Of a stretch of DNA of 64,000 bases, positions 1 to 10,808 are shown piece by piece (the first letter of the stretch is position 1; the number at the start of each line of letters is the position of its first letter). The notes below the pieces were generated by a model. It ran no database searches. It was not told the DNA's origin and saw only the letters and a list, made by a program, of their open reading frames with translations. The stretch is from positions 2,914,001-2,978,000 of the forward strand of contig NZ_CP018047.1 of the NCBI RefSeq assembly GCF_002009175.1, in the 5' to 3' direction. Source of the stretch: Streptomyces niveus (lineage in GTDB: Bacteria; Actinomycetota; Actinomycetes; Streptomycetales; Streptomycetaceae). The position numbers and the translations under genes are program-made.

Positions 1-137
1 CAGGAGGGCACGGTCAGGGTGATCTCGTCGGACGCCGACTTCGACCCGGTGTCGGCGGCGCACGCGCTGAGCGCGAGCATGCCGAGGGCGCCGACTCCGG
101 CTACCAGGGTGGTGCGTATCCGCTTGCTGTGGGTCAC
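1..137 (-). CDS. Glycine betaine/proline ABC transporter substrate-binding lipoprotein (partial, N-terminus only)
   Basis: Only the N-terminal export signal and the first mature residues are inside the window. From the GTG at 137 the protein begins with a basic n-region (THSKRIRTT), a hydrophobic stretch and a lipobox LSAC, so it would be lipidated and held on the outer face of the membrane. An alternative in-frame GTG at 239 overlaps the permease stop codon (GTGA) and would add 34 residues poor in hydrophobics; the position of the lipoprotein signal favours 137, but coupling to the permease favours 239. It follows the permease and ATPase genes, so it is inferred to be the binding protein that delivers betaine or proline to them. 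The ligand-binding domain lies outside the window and cannot be checked. Confidence 0.75.
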   Translation of the reverse strand, partial: MTHSKRIRTTLVAGVGALGMLALSACAADTGSKSASDEITLTVPS

Positions 138-235
138 GTCGTCTGTTCTTTCTGTCGCGGTTTCAGTTGTGGATTCAGTTGTGGTGCCGGCGGGAGTGCC
201 GACGGGGCTGTCTTCGGTGGCGTTGTCCGTGGCGT

Positions 236-2287
236 TCACGCCAGGGCGCGTTCCTTGGCCGCCGCGCTCGGCTGCGAGATCCGGTCCAGCAGCAGCCCCA
301 GGCACACGATCGCGATACCGGCCGTCATACCGAGGCCCAGATCGCCCTTGGCCAGGCCCCTCACCACGTCGACGCCGAGCGCGCCGCCGCCGATCATGCC
401 GCCGATGACGACGATGGCCAGGACCAGCACCACGCCCTGGTTGACGGCGAGTTGGAGCGCTGGCCGGGCCAGCGGAAGCTGCACCTGGCGCAGTTGCTGC
501 CCCGTACCGGCGCCCAGTGAGCGCGCCGCCTCCAGCGCCGAGGGGTCGATCTGCCGGATTCCCTGGGTGGTGATGCGTACGACGGCGGGCAGAGCGTAGA
601 CGACGGCCGCGGCGACGGCCGCCGTACGGCCGCCGCTGAACAGCGCGATCACCGGGATCAGATAGATGAACTGCGGCATCGTCTGCATGATGTCGAGCAC
701 CGGCCTGATCACCCGCTCGACCCGTGCGACGCGCGCCGCGAGGATGCCGATACCGAAGCCGAGCAGCAGGGTCACCACGAGTGCGGCGAGGACCTGCGAG
801 AGCGTGTCGAGCGAGCGGTCCCAGAGTCCCATCGCGCCGATCGCGGCCAGCGACAGGACCACCGTGACGACGGCGCGCCAGCCGGTCCGCAGCGCCAGCA
901 CACCGGCGACGAGGAGCAGCGCCCACCAGGGCGTGGCCAGCAGCGCGTCGCGCACCGGGTTGATGACCCAGTTCGCGAAGCCCTCGGACCAGGTGAGGGT
1001 GCCGCCCAGCACCGGTACGCCGGAGCCGAGTTCGCGCTCGATCCAGTCGACGACGGTGTTGACGGGCTCGCTGATCGCGACGGTCCAGGCCTCGGGCCAC
1101 TCCTTGCGGCCGAGTACGGCTCCGAGCACCGCGCCGCCTGCGACGGCGGCCACGATGCCCGGCCACAGGACCCACCACTTGGCGGGGCGCCCGGCGGCGG
1201 GGTCCTCGAGCTGTTCGCCGGCCGCCGCCGTCGTACGGTCCAGCCAGATCGCCAGCAGGACGACGGCGATTCCGGCGGGCAGCGCGAGGCCGACGTCGAC
1301 GGTGGACAGGGCGGTGAAGATCTCGTCGCCGAGTCCCCCGGCGCCGATCATCGAGGCGAGGACGACCATCGACAGACACATCATGATCGTCTGGTTGAGG
1401 CCGAGGAGCATCTGTTTGCGGGCGAGCGGCAGCCGCGCCGTCACCAGCCGCTGCCAGGAGCTGGCACCGAGCGAGGCGGACGCCTCCAGCGCGGCGGCGT
1501 CCGCGCCGCGCAGTCCGAGCGCGGTGAGCCGGGCCATCGGCGGGGCCGCGTAGATGACGGTCGCGACGAAGACCGACGGGATGCCGATGTCGAAGAGCAG
1601 CACGAACGGCAGCAGGTACGAGAAGGCGGGCAGCACCTGCATGGTGTCGAAGACCGGCCGCAGCACGCGCTGGCAGCGGTCGGAGAGACCTGCCGCGAGC
1701 CCGAGGAGCGCGCCGACGATCGCGGAGACGGTGACGGCGACGACCATCAGGGCCAGCGTCTCCATCGCCGGTTCCCACATGCCGAGCAGCCCGATCACCG
1801 CGAAGGTGGCGAGCGCGGTGGCGGCGGTGCGCAGCGCGCGGCGGCGCAGGCCGGCGCCGCCCGCGTACCAGGCTATGAGAACGGCGGCGACGGTCACGCC
1901 GATGAAGCCGAGGCTCTCCAGGACGCTCAAAACCCCGTCGACCGAGCTTTCGGCGGTGTTGCTGATGTGCAGGAGGAAGTAGAGGAAGAGGGGGTGGGTG
2001 GTGCGGTTGTCGACGAGCCAGCGGTTGAGGTCGTCGAGGGGCGAGCGTACGTCGACGGTCAGATCGGCCGGCCAGGCTCCGCTGCCGGTGACGGCGGCGC
2101 TGACGATCGCGATGAGGACGGCGGCGACGAGGAGCATCGCGCGGGGGTTGCCGACGAGGCGCGCCCACGGGCCGGGGGCGGCTCCGTCGGGGGCGTCGAC
2201 CTTCGCCGTGGTCGTGTCGTCCACGGCGGCCGTGTCCCGCGGGCCCCGGTCGGTCTTCTGGAACACCGGATTGGGAGCGGCGCTCAT
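236..2287 (-). CDS. Glycine betaine/proline ABC transporter permease, two fused permease domains
   Basis: This 683-residue polytopic membrane protein is the channel part of an OpuA/ProU-type importer. It holds two homologous binding-protein-dependent permease modules in tandem. Each has an EAA-type cytoplasmic loop followed by a conserved glycine-rich helix: EASASLGAS and then [11 protein letters not shown] in the first half, EAARSLGAG and then [12 protein letters not shown] in the second. Family members usually carry one such module of about 280 residues and act as homodimers, so this is a covalent dimer. The ATG overlaps the ATPase stop by 4 bp (ATGA), implying translational coupling, and the lipoprotein gene follows directly. 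The operon context (betB, betA) makes glycine betaine the likely substrate; proline or choline cannot be excluded from sequence. Confidence 0.9.
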   Translation of the reverse strand: MSAAPNPVFQKTDRGPRDTAAVDDTTTAKVDAPDGAAPGPWARLVGNPRAMLLVAAVLIAIVSAAVTGSGAWPADLTVDVRSPLDDLNRWLVDNRTTHPLFLYFLLHISNTAESSVDGVLSVLESLGFIGVTVAAVLIAWYAGGAGLRRRALRTAATALATFAVIGLLGMWEPAMETLALMVVAVTVSAIVGALLGLAAGLSDRCQRVLRPVFDTMQVLPAFSYLLPFVLLFDIGIPSVFVATVIYAAPPMARLTALGLRGADAAALEASASLGASSWQRLVTARLPLARKQMLLGLNQTIMMCLSMVVLASMIGAGGLGDEIFTALSTVDVGLALPAGIAVVLLAIWLDRTTAAAGEQLEDPAAGRPAKWWVLWPGIVAAVAGGAVLGAVLGRKEWPEAWTVAISEPVNTVVDWIERELGSGVPVLGGTLTWSEGFANWVINPVRDALLATPWWALLLVAGVLALRTGWRAVVTVVLSLAAIGAMGLWDRSLDTLSQVLAALVVTLLLGFGIGILAARVARVERVIRPVLDIMQTMPQFIYLIPVIALFSGGRTAAVAAAVVYALPAVVRITTQGIRQIDPSALEAARSLGAGTGQQLRQVQLPLARPALQLAVNQGVVLVLAIVVIGGMIGGGALGVDVVRGLAKGDLGLGMTAGIAIVCLGLLLDRISQPSAAAKERALA

Positions 2288-3348
2288 ACCGCCGCCACCT
2301 CCTTGGGTTCCGTCTCGTCGTCCAGTCCCGCGACGACGGCCAGCAGTTCCTCGTAACCGACGACGCCGAGCGTCCGGCCGTTGTCCACGACGCGGCAGTA
2401 AGCGCCGCTGCGGGCGACGGCCTCGATCGCGTCCGAGACGAGCGTGTCGGGCTTCAGGGCGACGCCCGATTCGCCCTCGCCGTCGCGCGCCGGGCGCATG
2501 GCGCGGCGTACGGAGATGACCTGCTCACGCGGGACGTCGCGGACGAAGTCGCGTACGTAGTCGTCTGCCGGGTTGGCGACGATCTCCTCCGGGGTGCCGA
2601 GCTGCACGATCCCGCCGTCGCGCATCAGCGCGATGCGGTCGCCGAGGCGCAGCGCCTCGTTGAGGTCATGGGTGATGAAGACCATCGTGCGGCCCTCCTC
2701 ACGGTGCAGCCGGATGACCTCTTCCTGCATGTCGCGGCGGATCAGCGGGTCGAGCGCGCTGAACGGCTCGTCGAACAGCAGCACCTGGGGGTCCACGGCG
2801 AGCGCGCGGGCGAGCCCGACGCGCTGCTGCTGACCGCCGGAGAGCTGGCCGGGACGGCGGTCCTCAAGTCCTTCGAGGCCGACCTTGGTAACGATGTCGG
2901 CCGCCTTGGCGCGCCGCTCGGGGCGGCTCATGCCCTGGATTTCGAGGCCGTAGGCGACGTTGTCGAGCACGGAGCGGTGCGGCAGCAGACCGAAGTGCTG
3001 GAAGACCATCGCGGCGCGGTGCCTGCGCAGTTCGCGCAGCCGGGTCTTGTCCATGGCGATGACGTCCTCGCCGTCCATGGCCAGCTGCCCGCTGGTCGGC
3101 TCGATGAGCCGGGTCAGACAGCGTACGAGGGTGGACTTGCCCGAGCCGGAGAGGCCCATGACGACGAAGACCTCGCCCTTGCGGACGTCGAAGGAGACGT
3201 CACGGACGGCGGCGGTGCAGCCGGTCCGCGCCCTCAACTCCTCGGCGGACAGGGCCGCGTACTCCTTGTTGCCCGGTATCCGTTCGGCCTTCGGCCCGAA
3301 GACCTTCCACAGATCGCGTACGGAGAAGACCGGTTCGGTGGCGGTCAT
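2284..3348 (-). CDS. Glycine betaine/proline ABC transporter ATP-binding protein
   Basis: ATPase of the betaine importer, cytoplasmic and bound to the fused permease. Walker A is GLSGSGKST (about residue 66 counting from the GTG at 3351), the signature is LSGGQQQRV (about 170) and Walker B is [12 protein letters not shown] (about 191). The C-terminal 90 residues, after [14 protein letters not shown], look like the CBS-type region that in ProV/OpuAA proteins senses ionic strength. The ATG at 3348 has a good ribosome binding site, GGAGGT, 8 bases upstream; a GTG one codon earlier is possible. Its start touches the betA stop codon (TGATG) and its stop overlaps the permease start, so the genes form one transcript. 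Confidence 0.93.
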   Translation of the reverse strand: MTATEPVFSVRDLWKVFGPKAERIPGNKEYAALSAEELRARTGCTAAVRDVSFDVRKGEVFVVMGLSGSGKSTLVRCLTRLIEPTSGQLAMDGEDVIAMDKTRLRELRRHRAAMVFQHFGLLPHRSVLDNVAYGLEIQGMSRPERRAKAADIVTKVGLEGLEDRRPGQLSGGQQQRVGLARALAVDPQVLLFDEPFSALDPLIRRDMQEEVIRLHREEGRTMVFITHDLNEALRLGDRIALMRDGGIVQLGTPEEIVANPADDYVRDFVRDVPREQVISVRRAMRPARDGEGESGVALKPDTLVSDAIEAVARSGAYCRVVDNGRTLGVVGYEELLAVVAGLDDETEPKEVAAV

Positions 3349-4907
3349 CACGCATCACCTCCCGGTGCGGTTGTGTTGGCTGTGGCTGTCGCCGTGAGCA
3401 GTTCGGCGCACTTCTCGCCGACCATCAGGACGCCGATCATCGGGTTCACGGCAGGCATGGTGGGGAAGACGGAGGCGTCGGCGATCCGGATGCCGGTGAG
3501 TCCACGGATCGTCAGGTCCGGTCCCACCACGGCCTGTTCGTCGTCGGTGGCGCCCATCCGGCAGGTGCCGGCCGGGTGGTAGACCGTGTGGGCGCACTTG
3601 CGCGCGTACTCGCTCAGCTCCCCGTCGGAGGTGATGTCCGGGCCCGGACAGACCTCGCGGGTCAGCCAGTTGGCGAGCGGTTCGGCGGCGGCGACCCGCC
3701 GGGCGATCCGGATGCCGTCCACGAGGGTGCGGCCGTCGTAGTCGTCCTCGTCGGTGAAGTAGCGGAAATCCAGGGCCGGTTTGACCTCCGGGTCGGCGCT
3801 GGTGAGGAAGAGACGGCCGCGGCTGCGGGGTTTGGGGATGTTGGGCGTCATCGAGACGCCGTGCGCGGGGCGTTCGTACCCCAGGCGCTCGGGATTGTCC
3901 GTGAACGGGATCTGGTAGAAGTGGAACATCAGGTCCGGGCCGTCGGTCTCCGGGTCGCGCCGGACGAAGAGGCCCGCGTCGGAGTCCATCGCCGAGTTCT
4001 CGGGGATCGGCCCGTCGGTCTCCCAGACGATGACCGACTCGGGGTGGTCGAGCAGGTTCTCGCCGACGCCCGGCAGATCGTGGGTGACGGGGATGCCGAG
4101 CGCCTCCAGGTCGGCGCGCGGTCCGATGCCGGAGTGCAGGAGCAGCCGGGGTGTGTCGACGGCGCCGGCGCAGACGAGGACTTCGCGCCGGGCGCGTACG
4201 TAGGACTCGGTGCCGTCCGCCGCCCGTACGCGCACGCCGGTCGCGTGCGTGCCGTCGAACTCCAGCCGGTACGCCCAGGTCTCCAGCAGCAACTGGAGGT
4301 TGGGCCGGTCCAGGAACGGGTGGAGATAAGCCACCGAGGCGGACGACCGTTTGTTGTCCTCGGGGTGGTAGGCGAGGTCGAAGAATCCGGCGCCTTCGTG
4401 GAAGGGCTTCTTGTTGAAGCCCTCCACGCGCGGGACGCCGAGCGCCGCCTGCGCGGAGTCGACGAAGTCGCGGGCGATGGGGTTACGGTCCCGCTCGTCC
4501 ACCGGCACGATGTTGTTGCGCAGCCGCCCGAAGTACGGCTCCATGGACGCCGCGTCCCAGCCCTCGGCCCCGGCGTCGGCCCACTCGTCCCAGTCGGACG
4601 GCAGCGGCCGGAAGGCGATCAGGGTGTTGTGCGAGGAGCAGCCGCCGAGGACCCGGGCCCGGCTGTGCCGGATGTGGGAGTTGCCGCGCGGCTGTTCGGT
4701 GGTCGGGTAGTCGTAGTCCAGCTCGCCGCCGAGCAGCCCCATCCAGCGCCGGAGCGTCAGCACGTCGGGCCGGTCGATGTCGGACGGCCCGCCCTCGATG
4801 ACGGCGACGGTGACGTCGGGGTCCTCGGTGAGCCGGGAGGCGATCACCGATCCCGCGGTGCCGCCTCCGACGACGACGTAGTCGTATGCGGCGTCGTGTT
4901 CGGCCAT
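3348..4907 (-). CDS. betA: GMC oxidoreductase, probable choline dehydrogenase
   Basis: FAD-dependent GMC-family alcohol oxidoreductase of 519 residues. The dinucleotide-binding motif [15 protein letters not shown] lies at the N-terminus, the GMC signature region [10 protein letters not shown] at about 85-95, and the C-terminal catalytic region reads HPAGTCRMG followed by [13 protein letters not shown]. Choline dehydrogenases oxidise choline to betaine aldehyde, and an aldehyde dehydrogenase gene lies immediately upstream, which supports that substrate. The family is broad (glucose, choline and other alcohols), so the substrate rests on context. It ends inside the start region of the ABC ATPase gene. 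Confidence 0.85.
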   Translation of the reverse strand: MAEHDAAYDYVVVGGGTAGSVIASRLTEDPDVTVAVIEGGPSDIDRPDVLTLRRWMGLLGGELDYDYPTTEQPRGNSHIRHSRARVLGGCSSHNTLIAFRPLPSDWDEWADAGAEGWDAASMEPYFGRLRNNIVPVDERDRNPIARDFVDSAQAALGVPRVEGFNKKPFHEGAGFFDLAYHPEDNKRSSASVAYLHPFLDRPNLQLLLETWAYRLEFDGTHATGVRVRAADGTESYVRARREVLVCAGAVDTPRLLLHSGIGPRADLEALGIPVTHDLPGVGENLLDHPESVIVWETDGPIPENSAMDSDAGLFVRRDPETDGPDLMFHFYQIPFTDNPERLGYERPAHGVSMTPNIPKPRSRGRLFLTSADPEVKPALDFRYFTDEDDYDGRTLVDGIRIARRVAAAEPLANWLTREVCPGPDITSDGELSEYARKCAHTVYHPAGTCRMGATDDEQAVVGPDLTIRGLTGIRIADASVFPTMPAVNPMIGVLMVGEKCAELLTATATANTTAPGGDA

Positions 4908-4990
4908 GGGTGTCGTCTACTCCACTTCCTGGGGGCTTCAAGGTTCTTCCGCGTAAGGGGGCGTACTGAGGCCGAGGCGTAATGGGGTTG

Positions 4991-5027
4991 CCCCGTACGC
5001 CGGTTGGCGGGCCCGTACGCCGGTCGG
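4991..5027. repeat. Two tandem 17-bp direct repeats between betB and betA
   Basis: The 120-bp gap between betB and betA holds two near-identical 17-bp units with core CCCGTACGCCGGT, at 4991-5007 and 5011-5027, spaced by 20 bp and ending at the betB stop codon. They may be a local duplication or an intercistronic RNA structure. No function is shown by the sequence. Confidence 0.5.
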
Positions 5028-6536
5028 TCAGCCGGCGAACCAGCGCACGGGCCGTGGCGCGAGGTTCTGGTAGATGTGCTTGGCCTCGCGGTACTCGGCG
5101 AGACCGGCGGGGCCCAGCTCGCGCCCGATGCCGGACTTGCCGAAGCCGCCCCACTCGGCCTGCGGCAGATAGGGGTGGAAGTCGTTGATCCAGACGGTGC
5201 CGTGCCGCAGCCGTCCGGCGACGCGCCGCGCGCGTCCGGGGTCCGCCGTCCAGACGCCGCCGGCCAGTCCGTACTCGGTGTCGTTGGCGAGCGCGACGGC
5301 CTCGTCCTCCGTACGGAAGGTCTCGACGGTCAGTACGGGGCCGAACACCTCCTCGCGGACGACCCGCATCTCGCGGTGGCACTGGTCGAGGACGGTCGGC
5401 TCGTAGAAGTACCCGGCGGCGGGCCGCTGTTCACCCGGCTCGGGCCGCTTGCCGCCGGCCCGCAGTACGGCGCCGTCGGCGAGGGCGGACGCGACGTACT
5501 CCTCGGTCTTCGCCAACTGGCCCGCCGATACGAGCGGTCCGCACTCGACGCCCTCGCCGGAGCCCCGGCCGAGCCTGATCCTGGCGGCACGGCGGGCGAG
5601 TTCGGCGACGAAGCGCTCGCGCAGCGACTCCTCGACGATGAGGCGCGAACCGGCGGAGCAGACCTGGCCGCTGTGGATGAACGCGGCGTTCAGGGCCTGG
5701 TCGACGGCGGTGTCGAAGCCCTCGTCGGTGGCGCAGGAGTCGGCGAAGACGACGTTCGGGTTCTTCCCGCCCAGCTCCAGCGCGACCTTCTTCACGCCGG
5801 GCGCGGCGGCCCGCATCACCTTCGTACCGCTGGCCAGTCCACCGGTGAACGACACGAGGTCCACATCGGGATGCTCGGCCATGCGGGCGCCGACGGGGTC
5901 ACCGGCGCCGGTGACGAGATTGGCGACGCCCGGGGGCAGACCGGCCTCGGTGAGCAGGTCGATCAGCGCGACGGTGGTCAGCGGGGTGATCTCGCTCGGC
6001 TTGACGACAAAAGTGTTGCCCGCGGCCAGCGCCGGGGCAATCTTCCAACTCGCCTGGAGAAGCGGATAGTTCCATGGGGTGATGAGCGCGCAGACACCGA
6101 CGGGTTCGTGCACGACGACGCTGTGGACGTCCGGGGAACCGGCGTCCACGACCCGGCCGCCGCTCTCGTTCGTCACGAGGTCGGCGAAGTAGGCGAAGGC
6201 GTCGGCGACGCAGTCGACGTCGACCCGCCCCTCCTCGACCGTCTTGCCCGCGTCCCGGCTCTCCAGCGCCCCGAGCGACTCCCGGTCCCGCCGCAACAGC
6301 CCGGCGACCCGCCGCAGCAGCGCGGCCCGCTCGATGACGGCCGTGCGGGGCCAGACACCGGCACCACCGTCGAAGGCTTCGCGTGCGGCGTCGACGGCCG
6401 CATCGACATCCTCGGCGCCGCCTTCGGACACCACCGCGAACGGCCGGGCGTCGGCGGGGTCGAGGATCTCGCGTGTGGCACCGGAGGCGGCTTCGCGCCA
6501 CTCCCCGCCCACAAAGATGGTCTGTTGTGCCGACAC
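5028..6536 (-). CDS. betB: Betaine-aldehyde dehydrogenase (aldehyde dehydrogenase family)
   Basis: NAD(P)-dependent aldehyde dehydrogenase of 502 residues, of usual length for the family. Visible motifs are PWNYPLLQASWK, the NAD-binding FTGGLASGTKV segment, the general-base region LELGGKNP and the catalytic cysteine in GQVCSAGSR. With betA downstream it completes choline to betaine aldehyde to glycine betaine, an osmoprotectant. It appears to be the first gene of a five-gene minus-strand operon that continues with the betaine importer. The start is a GTG at 6536. Other aldehydes (for example 4-aminobutyraldehyde) are possible substrates by family; the betA neighbourhood makes betaine aldehyde most likely. 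Confidence 0.88.
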   Translation of the reverse strand: MSAQQTIFVGGEWREAASGATREILDPADARPFAVVSEGGAEDVDAAVDAAREAFDGGAGVWPRTAVIERAALLRRVAGLLRRDRESLGALESRDAGKTVEEGRVDVDCVADAFAYFADLVTNESGGRVVDAGSPDVHSVVVHEPVGVCALITPWNYPLLQASWKIAPALAAGNTFVVKPSEITPLTTVALIDLLTEAGLPPGVANLVTGAGDPVGARMAEHPDVDLVSFTGGLASGTKVMRAAAPGVKKVALELGGKNPNVVFADSCATDEGFDTAVDQALNAAFIHSGQVCSAGSRLIVEESLRERFVAELARRAARIRLGRGSGEGVECGPLVSAGQLAKTEEYVASALADGAVLRAGGKRPEPGEQRPAAGYFYEPTVLDQCHREMRVVREEVFGPVLTVETFRTEDEAVALANDTEYGLAGGVWTADPGRARRVAGRLRHGTVWINDFHPYLPQAEWGGFGKSGIGRELGPAGLAEYREAKHIYQNLAPRPVRWFAG

Positions 6537-6692
6537 GTCGCGTTTGGCCTTCCGTTCCCGATATGCACCACCACCAGCAACAACTGGCGATCTGGGCGCC
6601 TGCCCCGGAACGGGGGAAGCATGCGTTTTCGATGTCCGAAAGTGTTCAGGGTCACTTGGAACCGGGTTTTCATGGCTCCGGGCGGCACGAAA

Positions 6693-6722
6693 GCCCCTCG
6701 CCGGGGGGTGCGAGGGGCCTTC
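6693..6722 (-). terminator. Rho-independent terminator after the phospholipase gene
   Basis: A 9-bp perfect stem (GCCCCTCGC / GCGAGGGGC) with an 8-base loop is followed, read on the minus strand, by TTTCG. It lies about 45 bp past the phospholipase stop codon and before the bet operon start. Confidence 0.75.
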
Positions 6723-6762
6723 GCGTATCGGGTCACGGCGGCTCGGGCCGCCATGAGGTCGG

Positions 6763-7251
6763 TCAGACGACCGACTTGGTGCCGTCGACCGCCGCGGAGC
6801 GACCGAAGATGCTGACCGCCTGGTAGTACGTCCACGCCGTACCGTCGCAGGAGACCTTCGTCGCGCCCGAGTAGTTGGCGCAGACCCGCTTCAGGTCGGA
6901 GTAGAACGCGTTGTCCAGCCGCGCCTTGTTGGCGTCGAAGGAACCGGCCGCCTTGTAGTTGCGGTAGCCGAAGTCGTGGCGCGCGCAGGACGTCTGGAAC
7001 GGGAACCCGAAGGGGTTGTCCGGCGAGGACGAGCAGTAGTCCGTGGACCAGTCGAAGCCGTACGCGGACCAGGCGCCCTGGTTACCGCGCGCGGAGACCC
7101 ACGAGTTGTAGCTGGCGGCACTGGTCTGCGTCCAACTGCTCAGCACCTGGGGCTTGTCGGCCGGTGCGGCAGCGGCGGAGCTCGCCGACATCAGGGTGGC
7201 GGGGAGAGCGAGAGCGAGAGCGGCGAGCGGCATCGCCAGACGTCGGCGCAT
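6763..7251 (-). CDS. Secreted phospholipase A2
   Basis: Small exported lipase that cleaves the sn-2 ester of phospholipids. From the ATG at 7251, with GGAGG 8 bases upstream, the product has a classical signal peptide (MRRRLAMPLAALALALPATLM, cut near AAAAPA) and a mature domain of about 130 residues. The prokaryotic PLA2 signature CARHDFGYRNY carries the catalytic His-Asp pair, and further cysteines (DYCSS, RVCANY, VSCDG) could form the two disulfides known in the Streptomyces violaceoruber enzyme, whose mature length is similar. A longer open frame to 7302 would place 17 polar residues before the signal peptide and is less likely. It appears monocistronic, with its own terminator. Confidence 0.9.
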   Translation of the reverse strand: MRRRLAMPLAALALALPATLMSASSAAAAPADKPQVLSSWTQTSAASYNSWVSARGNQGAWSAYGFDWSTDYCSSSPDNPFGFPFQTSCARHDFGYRNYKAAGSFDANKARLDNAFYSDLKRVCANYSGATKVSCDGTAWTYYQAVSIFGRSAAVDGTKSVV

Positions 7252-7749
7252 TTCGGAAACCTCCGGTGGGGAGACAGGTTGACGCTCCGCGTCGGGTGAC
7301 ACGGGGCTTCCCTCAGAGCGAACGGCGCGGTCGCCGCACGGGTCTACGCGCGATGACCGACGCGGGAATGGTCCCCCAGAAGTGGCGCGATGTAACCATG
7401 CTCATGACGAAACAACTGGAAAACAGGGGCCCAACTCGCCGACATAAGGCGCAACTTGGTGTGCGACGGGCACACACCCCTACCCACCGGTACCCGACCG
7501 GTGGCCGGTTCGTCCGCTATCGCCGTCCGGGCCGCTCCATGCGGCAGGGCACGCGAGGGTCAAAGGCCGCGGCGGCGCCGGGCCGTGTCCGACGATCGCG
7601 CCTGGCGCGCGCCGCAGCGGCACGGCCGGTGCATCCACAGGGCCGATCCGCCGCCTACGACGCACCGCACCGCCGAGTCGTCAGCCGCGCTGCTGGCGGA
7701 GGCGCGCGCCCCGCCCTGCGGGCGGACGGCGCACTTCGTCAGGCCCGGC
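7252..7749. other. Intergenic region between phospholipase A2 and the DUF5954 gene
   Basis: About 500 bp without a convincing gene; the plus-strand open frames here have shadow composition and no ribosome binding site. It should hold the phospholipase promoter, but no clean -35/-10 pair could be assigned. A small perfect stem (CCGCCC-TGC-GGGCGG, 7711-7725) about 25 bp past the DUF5954 stop may end that transcript. Confidence 0.5.
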
Positions 7750-8958
7750 CTAGAGGTTGTCGGGCCCCGGCTCCGACTCCCGACCCGGCTCCGGCTCCCG
7801 ACCCGGCTCCGAAGGCTTCGCGGCCTGCTTCCTCTGCTGCCGTTGCAGCTTCCACGCGGCCCGCCTCGCCTCCTCCTTCTCCATCAGCCGCTTGATCTCC
7901 TGCACTTCCTCGTTCAGTTCGCGGGACTCGTCCTCGTCGTCACCGTCTCCGTCGCCGTCCAGCAGTCCCTGCTCGCGCAGTTGCCTCGTATGCGCCTCGA
8001 TCGGCGGGTCCGGGTCGAAGTCCGACGGCCGGGGCCCCTCCGGCCCGTCGGGCCCGATCCGTACCAACTGCTCGACGCGCGCCACCCGGTAGCGCCGCCC
8101 GGCCACCGCGATGCCCGCCCCGCGCTTCTCGTCCAGCCGGTCCGCCGCCCGCGCGTACTCCTCGCGCTCCGCCTCGCCGAGCCTCTGCCGGATGGGCGTC
8201 ATGACGCGGAAGTCCACCGCCAGCCGGTCCCGCGCGGCCTGCGGGCTCGGCGCCGCACCCGAGTGCGGCTTCCACTGCCCGTCCCCGCCGCACTCCGCGA
8301 TCGCGAACTCCGCCGGCAGCAGCACCCCGCCCGGATGCGTCTCGACGGCCCGCAGTGAGTCGCCGCGTACGTCGGGCGGCGCGGTCCCGGCCTTCAGTAC
8401 GAACTGCATCAGATCGAACTTGAGCAGCCCCTCCGCCATCCCCGTACCGATGTACGGATCGATGACGAACCCCTTGATCCGGCTGGGCAGCCGGTGCGCC
8501 TCCCCCACCTCGCCCGGGTCCGGGTCCGACGGCCTCGGCGGCTCGGGCCCGTCCGGACCCAGCCGGATGAACTGCTCCACCCGCACCACGCGGTACCGCG
8601 TACCGAGCACCCGCAACTCGTCCACCGCGACCCGGTCGAGCTTCTCGTACGCCGCGCGGTACTTCTTGCGGTCCCCCGCGCGCCCGGTCTCCGCGGCCTC
8701 CTTGGCCAGCCGGCGGAAGTGCGAGCCCAGGGAGTCGCGGACGGACTGCGGGGTGTCCCCGGCGGAGCCCAGGATCTCCCAGCCGCCGCGCTCCGACTCC
8801 GTCGCGACGACGAAGACCGGCAGCCCCATTCCCACGATCGTGGGGTACCGCTCCCGGGCCCGCCACGCCTCCTCGTCGGCGAATGCCGCGATCGGACCCT
8901 CCTGCAGCGTCATGCGGATGGTCCGGTACGCGGGCAACCCCTCTCCGTATGCGTTCAT
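7750..8958 (-). CDS. DUF5954 family protein with two tandem repeats
   Basis: Hypothetical 402-residue soluble protein; the family name is recognised from its characteristic motif. Two halves repeat the same block: [20 protein letters not shown] then RPSDPDP near residue 145, and [20 protein letters not shown] then [10 protein letters not shown] near residue 295. Each is preceded by a related segment ([43 protein letters not shown]), so the gene is an internal duplication. The C-terminal 80 residues are charged ([31 protein letters not shown]) and probably helical or coiled, then disordered. There is no signal peptide or membrane segment. Function is unknown and the gene stands alone. Confidence 0.8.
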   Translation of the reverse strand: MNAYGEGLPAYRTIRMTLQEGPIAAFADEEAWRARERYPTIVGMGLPVFVVATESERGGWEILGSAGDTPQSVRDSLGSHFRRLAKEAAETGRAGDRKKYRAAYEKLDRVAVDELRVLGTRYRVVRVEQFIRLGPDGPEPPRPSDPDPGEVGEAHRLPSRIKGFVIDPYIGTGMAEGLLKFDLMQFVLKAGTAPPDVRGDSLRAVETHPGGVLLPAEFAIAECGGDGQWKPHSGAAPSPQAARDRLAVDFRVMTPIRQRLGEAEREEYARAADRLDEKRGAGIAVAGRRYRVARVEQLVRIGPDGPEGPRPSDFDPDPPIEAHTRQLREQGLLDGDGDGDDEDESRELNEEVQEIKRLMEKEEARRAAWKLQRQQRKQAAKPSEPGREPEPGRESEPGPDNL

Positions 8959-9058
8959 GCACTCAGTGTGCTCGAACGGCCGCCGCCGGTGGTGCCGAAC
9001 GCGAAATCAACACCCGGCGGGTGTACGGGGGTTGACCCGCCTCCCCCGTCGTACGACA

Positions 9059-9093
9059 GAGCTCCCGGTGGCCGGGGCGGCCGCCGGGAGCTC
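9059..9093 (-). terminator. Stem-loop terminator after mdh
   Basis: Inverted repeat GAGCTCCCGG ... CCGGGAGCTC with a GC-rich loop, about 27 bp past the mdh stop codon. It has no long T-run, as is usual in Streptomyces. Confidence 0.65.
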
Positions 9094-9119
9094 CGTGTCA
9101 CCTACTGCGTTCCCTCGGG

Positions 9120-10229
<1,110 letters not shown>

Positions 10230-10340
10230 CTATCCGACGGGCCGGGACCGGGGCGCGACGGGGCGCGGGCCGGTTGCCGTCCGGCGGTTGCTGGGCTGCG
10301 GTGTCGTTGCCGGGGGGCGGGGTTCGGGGCCTCCGGAGGG

Positions 10341-10636
10341 GTATGTCCGGACGGCGTGATTTACGGCGCGTGCCCCGTTCGTTGGACCTGCTGACCCTGC
10401 TTGTTCACGCGCCACAAATCAGCCTGAGTGTCCGGACACACCCCTCCTGCGACCCCGCCCCCCTCACACCGTCACGACACCCGCACAGACCAAAACGTCC
10501 CCCTCCCGCGGGATGGAAGGGGGACGCGCAGGGGTCGTGGCCGGACACTCAGGCTGATTTGTGGCGCGTGAGAAGCCTGGATCCCCCGGGTCCAACGAGC
10601 CGTGCACGCGCCGTAAATCACGCCGTCCGGGCATGA
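10341..10636. repeat. Large imperfect inverted-repeat element, about 95-bp arms, between mdh and the XRE gene
   Basis: Two arms pair over about 95 bp. The outer block 10347-10373 matches 10604-10630 perfectly (27 bp, core GGCGTGATTTACGGCGCGTG), and the inner block 10406-10435 matches 10541-10570 perfectly (30 bp, core CACAAATCAGCCTGAGTGTC). The segments between the blocks are only partly similar. The 105-bp centre holds a smaller stem (GTCCCCCT/AGGGGGAC, 10497-10525). As RNA this would form a long branched hairpin; as DNA it resembles a miniature inverted-repeat element. There is no transposase and no clear target-site duplication. Short open frames inside look spurious. Confidence 0.8.
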
Positions 10637-10673
10637 CCCCGGAGCGGCACCCGGCCCCCGACCCGCACCAACC

Positions 10674-10694
10674 GAGCCCGGCCGGCGATTGAGG
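10674..10694 (+). repeat. Copy of a recurrent intergenic repeat (GCCCGNCCGGCGATNGAGG)
   Basis: GAGCCCGGCCGGCGATTGAGG matches, in inverted orientation and at 18 of 21 positions, a second copy at 33800-33820 in this window. From memory, sequences of this form are scattered in intergenic regions of Streptomyces genomes. Confidence 0.55.
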
Positions 10695-10728
10695 CCACAA
10701 CGGCCCGCAGGTCGACCCGCACCAGCCA

Positions 10729-10798
10729 ACCCCGCCGGAGGCGACCCCGCACCCGGACGCCGGCCCGAACCACCGACCCCGCCGGAGGCGACCCCGCA
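10729..10798 (+). repeat. Direct repeat of 23 bp just past the XRE gene
   Basis: A 23-bp unit with core CCCCGCCGGAGGCGACCCCG occurs at 10729-10751 and again at 10776-10798, immediately downstream of the stop codon of the minus-strand XRE gene. No function is evident. Confidence 0.6.
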
Positions 10799-10808
10799 GC
10801 CGTGTGTC

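Noticed and set aside
7164..7895. Plus-strand 243-codon open frame
   Set aside because: It overlaps the phospholipase start and the end of the DUF5954 gene antisense, is Arg/Ala/Pro-rich and has no ribosome binding site.
10341..10636. Short open frames inside the inverted-repeat element
   Set aside because: The same peptides appear on both arms only because the arms are complementary; no ribosome binding site supports them.
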